In this document: positions 37,670 through 47,518 of the stretch, piece by piece
Numbering within the stretch: the first letter of the stretch is position 1
Layout: each line of letters begins with the position of its first letter
Assembly: GCA_021307315.1 (NCBI GenBank)
Contig: JAJSPD010000031.1
Location: forward strand, 434,001 to 498,000
Length of the DNA stretch: 64,000 nt
Source: Bisporella sp. PMI_857
Lineage: Eukaryota; Ascomycota; Leotiomycetes; Helotiales; Helotiaceae
Direction: 5' to 3'
Translations under genes and position numbers: made by a program
The notes under the pieces: generated by a model
Database searches by the model: none
What the model was told of the DNA's origin: nothing
Seen by the model: only the letters and a program-made list of their open reading frames with translations

Positions 37670-38450
37670 ATGGGTAAATACACCAAATCAAACGCTATTG
37701 ATAAGGCAGTTAGTACAATACGTGCAGGAGAGTTCAAAGATTATTCTAAGGCAGCGACATACTTTGGATGTGATCGTACCTCGATTTCTAGGAGGATTAA
37801 CCTCAAAACTAAGCATCGGCGCGATACTAACTCACTTTGGCGCTAGTGCCTCACAAACGCGGAGTAATTGATCCTAATTGAGAGGATTAACTACTTGAGC
37901 GAAAAGCAGATGCCGCCGACGAGTTCTATAGTCAAAAACCTTGCTAAAGAGATATGAGGGGAGCCGGTAGGGAAGAACTAGACGGGCCAGTTGCGCGACA
38001 CTAAGATGAGCTGAAAAGCATGTATTTGCGGAATATTAACAATCTACGTGTTGCTATAGAATATAAACCCATATTTCAACTGTTCTATGACTTTGTACGC
38101 CTTCTATTCCTATAAATATTATGTTATTTTACACGTTAATGTCTTTAACTAATACTACATAATTTTTTTTAGCTCGAGCGTACAATCGAAAAGCATTATA
38201 TTACGGTTGAGAATATATACAATTTTGATAAAAAGGGATTTCTTCTTAGAGTAGGACGTATGCTAAAACGGGTTATATCACATATAGCTCTTAAAAAGCC
38301 TAGAACCGTAAAAACCCGCTAGGACGGCTCTCGCGGATTCATTACTTGTGTGGCCTATATCAACGCGATTAGCAAAGCAATTCCAAGTCTCTTGATCTAT
38401 AAGGGCTCGGCTCAAATTATAATTTATAATCAAGTTAGGTTAGGGAAGTG
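37670..38450 (+). pseudogene. Pogo/Fot1-type (Tc1-mariner) transposase relic
   Basis: Starting at ATG 37670 (MGKYTKSNAIDKAVSTIRAG) the frame gives a helix-turn-helix (YSKAATYFGCDRTSISRRIN), then a Tc5/CENP-B-like segment (ERINYLSEKQMPPTSSIVKN). It then gives the beginning of the DDE_1 catalytic domain (ITVENIYNFDKKGFLLRVGR ... DGSRGFITCVAYINAISKAI). The frame contains many TAG and TGA codons, several at positions that are Trp in active relatives (for example GKN-stop-TGQL), plus intron-like breaks. The first catalytic Asp (NFDKKG) is preserved; the rest of the DDE domain is not readable. It is clearly inactive. Confidence 0.7.
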
Positions 38451-38809
38451 GATATAGTATTAAGCACCTATTTTACTTCTTCTGAAAATAGGTGGAGCTC
38501 TAATAAGACTAGCTGTTAAGAATATATATAGACAGCACTCCTGTAAAGTCAGGTCAATTTCGCTTACTAGCGCTGCAGAATGTGGAGGAATGCACATACA
38601 AGAAGACTGTCACTGTCAATGTAGAACTTGTGGATCATGAAGCTAAATTCGCCTTCGTTAATCGATGCTATTGGATGATCGATGATCAGCTCAGCTGGCT
38701 ATGCACGATTTCTACGGTTTGGGCTACAGGATGAGGCCATAATTAAGAGTCTGTATGTCCCAGCCCACCGCCTTGACCCATCTCTTCCGCTACATCAACT
38801 ACCTGGAGG

Positions 38810-38956
38810 ATGGCCGAACCACTAGGTATTATTGCTGGTGCTACCAGCATCTCCTCTGCTTTTACAGCTTGTATTGATTGCTTTGAGTGCCTCGGCCAGG
38901 ATCCTCGCTCCGAGCTGTCGAAGAGGGAAGTCGTAAACTCAATGCCAGGAAAGTAA
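38810..38956 (+). pseudogene. HeLo-domain N-terminal fragment
   Basis: A 48-codon frame begins MAEPLGIIAGATSISSAFTA and continues CIDCFE, the very characteristic start of the fungal HeLo / prion-inhibition-and-propagation domain found in HET-S-like proteins. It departs from the family after residue about 26 (CLGQDPRSELSKREVVNSMP) and stops at 38954. Only the first helix of the domain is present, so this is a truncated copy or a 5' exon left behind. It could still be transcribed. Downstream sequence to 39 kb gives no convincing continuation. Confidence 0.5.
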
Positions 38957-40691
38957 CATGTTCAGTTCCTTAGAGTGTTGAAAGAAGTGATCTCTGAAAT
39001 TCCTCGTCCGGTAAAGAACCAACGCCGTTGTACCTTTGTCTCTTAGAGCCTTTAGTAAGCAGTCCACTTGAAGATGATACCTCCGTCCTTCCCTTTATGC
39101 ATTGCGAGACAAACAATTTCATGGTCGTGCTCTCGTTTACCTAGCCAATGATACATCATGTTTGATTGAATGTGTAGTGAACTTACAAATTTGACCTTGT
39201 TGGACCGTGAACGTATTTGGCGAATCAGAGAGAATTCTGCCGCAACTTCATAGCCAACAACTTTCCTCTGTGTGGTTGAGAGAGCCGCTCGCGATTGCTT
39301 CGTCAAGCTATCTCGTCTCAAGAGAAATCCGTCACCAAACTCGAATTTACAAGCAGTTGTGGAGATGTGGAAAAGGAAGCTGCAGGAAACTGCAATTGTT
39401 TCCGGAAGGGATTGAAGCACCTCACTGCTCTTGCTCCGAGTGGCGTACTTCGGTACTTGGAATATAACAATATCATGTCCTTCTCCGTGTGGGTACTTTT
39501 AAAAGTCGCAACATCGTTCCGCAAGGTATACGGAATCCATGCACTGAAGCCCCGACTATAAAACTAAATAAAAGTCACCGTCAGCGAGATCCTCTAATGC
39601 CTTGCAAAGTCTAAGATAATATTGTATGTTCTGATCTGCTGCCTAATAAACCTGGGCTTATATTTCTACGGCATTTTCGGTAACAAGCCTGCCTGGTGAG
39701 TAATCCCTCAGCTTTCAAGTTTTCTATATATATATATATATAATTCTCACGTAAACATCATCCAAAGACCGCCCTTGGCAAACTCTTTAACTACCACCTA
39801 TAATACCCTGTAATCGCGAAGTCCCAAAACAGATTAGTGCTTTCTTTGACCGCGAATATCAAAAGGGTCATTCACGCGAACTCGATCTCATAGTATTCTA
39901 GGCGCAATAGGAAGTATACTATGGTAGTAGCCGGAGCTCATTGAAAAAAGTAATTTTACCTCTTAGGACGCGCGATTAGGTGATTGCCGAAAAGTGGAAC
40001 CCGGCTCGCTTAAGTGCCTTTGGACAACGTCACCTTGGACTTTAGCTTTTTTGAATGTACAGGACGGCCGCACTGTGAGAGGTAGGATAATACGACAGTG
40101 GCACAGCTGGCATGTTTTGATGATTTTCGGTGCGCTGAACTTCCTGGATTACGTCAATTCATCGGAGGGTGACTGACATCGCTCGGCTTTAGTCGTGGTA
40201 TTGTAATAATATTTTGGGTGCAGAGAGCACCGTTGGGACGACATTAGGTCTAGTCGTAATGTAAATGCTGAACATAGACCGCCGGCTAAATAGAACGGGG
40301 CTTCTTTATAATAAAACGGTCCGATTTGCAGATCGCTGGGGCCTGGCAGGTAGAACTTCACTACCCCGCAGGATGAAAGGTGGGACGGAGTTCCTCTAAC
40401 CTTGATATACACTAAACCGTGCGTCCAACATCTAGCTGTGAATGGGCAAATAGGGGTCATGGTGTTGGGTATTTCCATATTGGATCTAGGCATATGAGCG
40501 GGAGAACAAGGTCAGATACTCAATGCTTGTATCTCATCTCTCGCTTCAGGAAGTTACTGGGGAGTATTGCTCTACAACGGGGTTCAGATATAGGTATATA
40601 TACTCTCACTCTACCCACTTCTACCACCATATGTTGTTGAGATTATATATAGGCAATCCTAAGTTAACCGAAGTCCACCGGACAATTCATT
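38957..40691. other. Island sequence without a recognisable gene
   Basis: Short open frames exist (for example minus 39052-39420), but none shows a family I know. A (TA)9 microsatellite is at about 39725-39742. The last 100 bp should hold the promoter of the glycosidase gene; a tatatac string lies at about 40595-40602. Confidence 0.4.
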
Positions 40692-43311
40692 ATGAAAAAT
40701 TTCAGTTTTTTAGGGCTTTGTCTCCTTGGCTCACTATGTCCTGCAATAGCTCATACGGCACATGATGCGGTGAGATAGAGCCTTTATCTTCGTTATAGGG
40801 TTGAACCCAATGCAATCAGTGGTGCTGATGAATGTCTAGAAGCGACAAAGAGCCGGCTCTTCTGATGGCAACAATATTCCAGCATGTGCCGCAGCCCCTA
40901 TAACCCTTTCATTGAACACACCTCCTAATATGAACTATTTATACTCGGACTGCAATGTTGGTGCTGAAGTAGTTGTCAGCAATTCGCAATTACTCGTCGC
41001 GTGGCCGGCTGGTAACAGCGGTGCTCAAGCTTCCTTCGCGCCACGGAATGGGGGTGATCTCACTATTGATCTGATAAATTCCACTGTAGGCAGTCCACTT
41101 GGGCCGGTTTATGCCTTTCCTCAGGCATCATCAGGTGTTGGGTACCCAAGTGTGGGAGTGACGGGTGTCCTACGCTTCAGTTCTGCCGCAGTGTTGAGTC
41201 GGCCAATTCTGGGCAGCATTAGGACGATCAGGAACGGGCAATGGAACGACCCTAGGATCCTTGATGCTACGAACTTCACTGCCCATCCCGATGGGAGTGC
41301 CTCAGTGCAGCGGATCTGGTTGGACAATGTCACTACTACCAGCTTCCATTTCAGTGTTGCGAATAGGGGTACTCGTCGAATTTCTGTAGCTAATCAGGCT
41401 TTGATCTTCGATGCGGGCGACTACATCTTCTCTGCGGAGCTCGACTATCCCCAGATGACCCAGATGCCCCCCTCAAAACTGCTTAATTCAGAGTCTCAGG
41501 GCCTTATTTCTCAACAGCCGGATCAAACTGCAGCTCTCTCATTCTTGTCTTACACGGAAAAGCTCCTTGCCGGTTCGTGGACGTATCTTACCTACTTTGG
41601 AAGAGATTCGATGCTTTCTGCTCTATTGTTGGAACCAGTTTTCAGCACTGGAAATAATAGCGCGATGGAGGCAGTGATTGGTGCTGCTCTAGAGCGGCTT
41701 AATCGAACAGATGGCAGCGTTTGTCACGAAGAAATAATTGGGTGAAATCCCTTGGTTCCGTTTCGTCAACAAGTGCTTTTGTAGCTAACTTTTGTCAAGG
41801 GACTATGCAACCTGGGTAAATGAAGATGCGGGGCTGGCTAGCGTTGCTATGAGCTGTGATTACAAGATGGTCAGTCTTTTGTCCTTTGGGGAAACGCCTC
41901 GCTGATTCAAAAGGTCGATACCGATTACTACCTCCCGGTTCTAATGCAGCGTTATTTTCTACAAACTCAGGCCGGTAGCCAGAGGGTTTCAGAATTTTTG
42001 AGGTGCGGTTTTGCTTTTGGTCTTACGGCCATGTTGTTTTCTAGATGCTAATCGATACCGTACCAGCACTCCTGCGGGGTCTGTCAACGCAGCGAACCAA
42101 AATCTAACATGGGGCCAACTCAGCACGATCAATTCGGAACGAATCATGCGCTTAGCCGGCCCCTTTGCAGAAAACCAGACCATAGAGAATCTTATCCATC
42201 TCAAAGATGGAGAGGTTGTTGGGGAGTGGAGAGACAGTAGATATGGTTTGCACTGCTCCAAACGCCCTTTCGCGATCTTGAACTGACAGAGATAGGGATT
42301 GGGGATGGTCGCATCCCATTTAGTGTAAACACCGCATTGGTCCCAGCTGCCCTGCGATCTATCGCGGCTCTTGCTCGTGCAGGAGTGTATTCGCAAAGTG
42401 ACTGGGCTGAGCTTGCAGACCGGTATGCTAAGGTGTGGGAGGATAAGACATTAGCCTTCTTCGAAGTAAGCTGTACTAACTTTGAAAGACTAAATGTGGA
42501 ACTAGCGGTCGCTAACTCTCTAGGTTACAATCTCCAAAAGCGATGCAGTAAACCGAGTAGCTACCTACGCCACTAGCGTCAACTTCGCTGGGCCAAACCA
42601 AACCAATACTATCGATGACGACGTCCACTTCTATGCCGTCGCCCTAAACGGTAGCCTCAATGGAGACGCGCTCCCCCAGGTAGCCGTTATGCACTCCGAC
42701 GACTGTTTCCGGCATTTCCTCCTGAACACCACAAACCAGAGCCAGTTGACAGCGTTCGTAAACCAGACGGCCAATAACCTCCGGCATACTTTTCCCACGG
42801 GCCTGATGACCGACGCTGGCATGATTGTGGCTAACCCTGCGTATGGAGGTGATCCAGCTTATGCTCAATACTTTACCAATACAGATTACCACGGTACCGT
42901 GATCTGGTCCTGGCAGCTAGCAATGATGGCGAAGGGGCTGGAGCTGCAACTCAGCCGCTGTGCGGGAACTAGCCAATCTTCTTCCTCCGGTGATTCTACG
43001 CCTGATTTCTGTACGGACGACATTGTTTATAATAACGTAAAGGACGCATATAACCTACTGTGGGATATAATAGAAGAGAACACTAGTCAGCTCTCGAAGG
43101 AGGTTTGGTCATGGAATTATAGCGATGGAAAATTCCAGGTTGCGCCTTACTCTGGTGAGTGCATTTGAGCATTAGTACACCCCTTCGTTTTTATTGGTGG
43201 TGACACTGGCAGCTAATTATTTTTTACCTAGGATCTAACATCTGGCAATTGTGGTCCTTGACTTTCCTGGCGGTAACGAGGAATAAGGATTTATCGCCTA
43301 CCAGTGTTTAG
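40692..43311 (+). CDS. Secreted glycogen-debranching-type glycosidase (six-hairpin), possible one-base lesion
   Basis: This is a secreted member of the fungal glycogen-debranching-like (six-hairpin) glycosidases. Exons are 40692-40769 (signal peptide MKNFSFLGLCLLGSLCPAIA), 40840-41741, 41800-41869, 41914 to about 42002, 42045-42245, 42296-42465, 42524-43154 and 43232-43311. Family motifs include WTYLTYFGRDSMLSALLLEP, GSVCHEEIIGDYATWVNEDA, ENLIHLKDGEVVGEWRDSRY, IPFSVNTALVPAALRSIAAL and HGTVIWSWQLAMMAKGLELQ. Seven splices are clean, but the 42003/42044 junction is one base out of frame. An upstream donor at 41975 (GCCG|GTAGCC) would restore the frame with loss of about nine residues, giving about 730 residues. 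So it is either an alternative splice or a one-base deletion. The rest has no stops, unlike nearby relics. Confidence 0.7.
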
Positions 43312-43557
43312 GAGATTATGAAAGAAGATTGTTCTGATAATAAGACAAAGACGCAGAATACTTCAGATACTGGTGGTAGAAAGAACGTAGAATAGAATCA
43401 TAATGGCAGCTGGCTTACCTACTGAGATATGGATTTTGGCACTTCTGGCGCTAAGGGTTAGTAGCATGGAGTGCCTCCAGTGGAGAAAAATCGGCTAATG
43501 GCATCGTTGTGGCTACACTGGACGGTCCAACATCCGCACCGATAGGTAGCTTATCTA

Positions 43558-43566
43558 TTATAAATA
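43558..43566. repeat. MULE target-site duplication, left
   Basis: TTATAAATA, identical to 46010-46018 on the other side of the element. Confidence 0.9.
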
Positions 43567-46009
43567 CGGCAAATATCTCAAATACCATCATTTTTTTGCC
43601 AAATATCTCATATACCATACTTTTTTTGCCGAATATCTCATATACCACTTCTATGGTATTTCAGATATACGGCAACAAATACATGGTATATGAGATATTT
43701 GGCAACACGCACTGTAAAGCCTGTAATACAGGCGTTATAAGCCTAAATCAATATCATTCTGTCTAACTCTCTATTCTTCAGTTTCCATTCCATATTCTCT
43801 TCCAGACCTTGTAGCGTATCGTAAAAGTAATACAATATCGACCAGATCCTGATTCACAAATATTTCGCTATTGACCTCTGAAAGCTCGCTGTCGCTATCC
43901 AGTTGATCAACCTCCTCTATTTGTATGCCCAATTCTCGATCAAGGCGCTCTTCCTCTTCTTCATCCTCATCCTCTCTATCCTCTCCTTCATCCTCTCCTT
44001 CATCCTCTCCTTCATCATCTCCTTCATCCTCAGATTGTAGCCATTCCCAGGCTCGTTGTCGACGTCCACTAGCAACAGGCTGGTTCGTACAACGACGACG
44101 ATTATGACCCCAATCAAGGCAATTGCCACAGCGCGTTTGCCTTCTATTCCAAGTGCCTTTGCGTATTCGTTTAGATCGAGGTCGACCGATTGACTTTCGT
44201 ACTATAGGAGGTTGAATTGAATTATCGCGGGGTAGGTCTATCATCGATACTGGTAATAATGAACGTCGATAAGTTTTGCGATATTCCTCAGCTGTAAACC
44301 AATCGACAAAATAGTCAATTAGATCAATACGAAGAATCCTTGCAGCTGCAATTGCGTGAGAACAGAGCGATTGAAACTGATAAAAATCTGTACAGTCGCA
44401 AAGCTTTTTATCGAAATCAACCACCCACTTACGGCTTGTTTCTGGATCCTCAACTTGTGCAATACTATTGCTCGAAGGATAAACGCGATATCGATGAGAA
44501 GCTTTCAAATAAGCTTTAAATTTGGCCATAGGTACGTCGGCGAGGCTCTCAGCTTTGCTTCCTTCTGTCTGTCTTTTATACCACGTTTCTAGAGTCGAAA
44601 GATAAATTCCATCTAACAATCGAAGAGAAAGCATCTGGCGATATTTGTTCCAAGCTGAATTTAAAGACTCAACAATATTCGAAGTGTTGTGGCCAAATTG
44701 AGAGTATTGCGAGTAAGCTTTAGTCCAAAGCTTGTTGTCGATATCAGAAAGGTAATTGAACGCGTCGATACTCAATTCTCTTATTTTCATCATTTCAGCT
44801 TGAAACAACTGAGGTGTTTTTGCTTCACATGCTCTCCAGAACAATGGCCTTATTCTATTACCAAATCTTTGCTGTAAGTTATCCGCAATATGCTGACAGC
44901 AATGAAGATGAATAGCGTCAGGAAATAGCTCTGCAACAGCGTTTGCCATTCCTTTCTCACGATCAGAAATAAAAGTATGCTAGCCTTGTAAAGTAACAGG
45001 GAAAGCAAGCTTAAGGTGATGTAAAAACCACCTCCACCAATATTGGTCTTCAACAGGTACTAATCCCCAGGCTAAAAGAACAACTTTCTCGTTAGCGTCG
45101 ATTCCACAGCAGATCATCAATATCATACGATACCGAGATTTTGTATAAGTTCCATCAATAGCAAAGAACTGACGGATATACCTAGAAGCTTTACGAAAAG
45201 GGCCTGGAGCAAAAAAAGCTGCTTGGAATACTCTATCCGCCTGCGTTTGAAGTGCAGCGTAATTGCTTTCGTCGGCTTCTTTGAACCTCTCAATATAGCC
45301 AGGAAACAGCGCAAAAGATTCAGTTTCATCACCATAAAGCTCCTCCAAAACAGCTTGTTTAACGCGGTACGCTTGAAAGTAAGGGATATTGTTGAAAAAT
45401 TGAAGGCGTTCATTCGACTGAATTTGTTTAGGAGTAATATCAGGATTATCAACAATCGACGCTCGATGATAAGGTATTATAAACTTCAAATTATTCGTAT
45501 TTGAAGCTGTGAAGTGATTTGTAAAAAAACAAGTATAAGGTTCCAAGTGAGTTATTACTACGCCTTTCTTCTTAGAATCAACAGCTCTAATTCTGAATTT
45601 GCAAATATTCGCAGTGCGGCATACGATATTGAAGCGTTGTTTGTCGGAATGAGTAGCTTTCCATGATTCAGAATTATTTGCAACAAAATCTTTTATTGCT
45701 TCTTTTGCTAACGTAATATTAGAAAAATTATCACCGACGTGGAGTGCCATAGCTATAATGAAGTTACAAAAGGAAGGATAATCGATAATATACGAATATT
45801 TGTTGTGCGTCAGGTGCTCTAGTCTCTTGGCGCAACGTACGAGTCCTTGAAATACAATATTTCTCATATACCATCGTTTTGTTAATAGGTATCTGAAATA
45901 CCACTGTTTTGCGCCAAGAGACAAATGGTGGTATATGAGATATTCGGCAAAAAAAGTATGGTATATGAGATATTTGGCAAAAAAATGATGGTATTTGAGA
46001 TATTTGCCG
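43567..46009 (-). mobile_element. Mutator-like DNA transposon (MULE), complete
   Basis: A 2443-bp element. The outer 82 bp at each end (43567-43648 and 45928-46009) are perfect inverted repeats. Weaker similarity continues inward to about 140 bp. It is flanked by a perfect 9-bp duplication TTATAAATA (43558-43566 and 46010-46018), the size expected for MULEs. Each inverted repeat consists of three near-identical units of about 30 bp with core GGTATATGAGATATTYGGC separated by A7/T7 runs. It carries one transposase gene on the minus strand. The perfect ends and duplication indicate a recent insertion. Confidence 0.93.
43771..45750 (-). pseudogene. MULE transposase with a single in-frame stop
   Basis: The frame runs from about 45750 (MALHVGDNFSNITLAKEAIK; starts at 45867 or within the inverted repeat are also open) to 43771, about 659 codons. 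It is interrupted only by TAG at 44982-44980 (LQG-stop-HTFISDREKG). Domains in order: an N-terminal FAR1-like domain; the MULE DDE core with first Asp in FFAIDGTYTKSRYRM, second Asp in FISDREKGM, and the CQH motif in IHLHCCQHIADN. Then come a SWIM zinc finger (CDCTDFYQFQSLCSH), an acidic stretch, and a CCHC zinc knuckle (CGNCLDWGHNRRRC). The stop fits CAG-to-TAG. Apart from it the gene seems complete, so the copy was active not long ago. Confidence 0.88.
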
Positions 46010-46018
46010 TTATAAATA
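46010..46018. repeat. MULE target-site duplication, right
   Basis: TTATAAATA, identical to 43558-43566. Confidence 0.9.
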
Positions 46019-47518
46019 CGGGCAGTTGGCAGAGATGAACGACATTTCAACACATGCCAGCGCTGTAACGAGAATGCAGGTTGTGCGTGACACAGTCCTG
46101 GCGAACCTGCCTCCCAAACCTACCATTAGACTAGTTACGTGAACGCTCTTCTCTCACACCTCACTCTTAATCAAGACTACGTTCTCGCTTAGCTGTCCAC
46201 CATGTATTTTAATTGCATCGCGAGAGAGGATCCTTCCTTCCGCAGCTAAAAATTCTTGTAATAAGCATTTACTACAAGTGTCTTTGTGAGACCCTTTTGC
46301 ACAGCCGTTATTACATATACGTATCTGGGCTTGAGCAGTCGACATTTAACGCGAGCTCCATAACCTTAACCTATGTTTATAACATATTCCGAGCGTGATA
46401 ACTAATATTTAAACAGAAGTTTAATAGCTGTTATGGTTGCTAAGATAACACACCAAGAAAGCAGTTGACCATTCTTTGTAAGGCTTGTTTCATAAATTTC
46501 AAATTCATATATGTCACCTCTGTCAGGGACTGCTTGTCACAAACACTGTCGAGAGGTTTTGTTTGAATGGTCACCAAGGGGATTAGCCAGCCATCAGCTT
46601 CACTCACATATAACGCCACAACGATATGGAAAAGGTGAGAGGTGAAGATTGTCTAGTGAAGCCTCTCACTAACAAGCAATAAGTTGCGCCTGCTTCAAAG
46701 GCGGAACAATCCTGTTTCAGAAATCCTGAAATAGACCACCCTTTGCGGATAGTCTGGGGCTTTCATTTCAAAACGGCCAATGATCCAAACAGCAAACGTG
46801 GCAATTGGGTAGAAACTGGCGGTGTGAAGTATTGCTTCGGCACTGATGCAGCTGAAAATGAAGAGCGCGTCAAACCAAAACCGGGTATTCAAATTCTGTA
46901 GTATAGCTCCAAAGCTAGAAGAAACCAGTGTGTAAACAAGGGCCTAATAAATTGAGGCTCTCTCTCCCTCTCCATGTGGCCACGCGTATTGCATGTCAGG
47001 CATGGCAAAGCAAACGAGAAGCCACTGCTGTTCTAAATACCATGGGCAGCATTGTTGACCGCAGATCATCATGCCAAGGGCTTTATCACAATGAGGTACA
47101 AATGTAAAAGTCGAAAATCATTACGTTGATTCCGGTGCCTATGTTATGTGCTTTTGCAAGCTGAAGTAGCTGCTAGTCGATATCGACAAGTAGGTGAGAA
47201 TGCCTAGATGTCCACGAGCAGCATAAGGCGCAACAAAGGCTTCTCGCCAACAAGTGTGGAGGAAAGCTAAACCAAGCCCAAAAAATCGGTTCAGAAATAG
47301 CACTCACACTTTAAACATATGCACACTTTTCGTAAAAGTGCCGCCTGCGCCACGGATCCACTAGATAAAAAAGAAAGGGCCACGAAGTAAAGAGATCACC
47401 GGAGATTGCCCTCCACTTGGAAAAGCCATCGTTGATAGAGATGCATCCATTATATTACATTATACTTGTACATACTTATACAAATCTTAGCACATAGATC
47501 ATAAGCATACATATACAT
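46019..47518. other. Island-to-core boundary, no supported gene
   Basis: After the CBM6 remnant ends (about 46100) no coding sequence is supported. A 63-codon minus frame at 46154-46345 with four Cys is unrecognised. Gene-dense core sequence resumes at 47519. Confidence 0.45.

Larger units (their letters stand above)
43345..46100 (+). pseudogene. CBM6 carbohydrate-binding module remnant split by the MULE
   Basis: Plus-strand codons at 43345-43566 read KTQNTSDTGG, NGSWLTY-stop-DMDFGTSG and, after a frame slip, NGIVVATLDGPTSAPIGSLS. The coding continues on the far side of the MULE from 46019 as NTGSWQR-stop-TTFQ. This is the CBM6 pattern (NGDW..Y..VDFG ... LDSPTGP.IG.L.V..TG.WQ.W). Stops sit where Trp or Gln codons are expected, as RIP would produce. 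No enzyme domain is readable next to it. The MULE and one target duplication interrupt the sequence exactly between SIIN and TGSW. Confidence 0.6.

Noticed and set aside
38525..38740. Plus-strand frame reading LLALQNVEECTYKK and onward downstream of the pogo relic
   Set aside because: Looks coding-like but I cannot assign it to the transposase or to any family.
39052..39420. 122-codon minus-strand open frame in the island
   Set aside because: No recognisable family, no promoter context and an overlapping plus frame of similar length; cannot be supported.
46154..46345. 63-codon minus-strand frame with several cysteines
   Set aside because: Short, unrecognised, no clear signal peptide; kept out of the gene list.
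24062..47500. CRISPR arrays, rRNA or tRNA genes in the island
   Set aside because: CRISPR is not expected in fungi, and I saw no cloverleaf with A/B boxes and no rRNA-like sequence.
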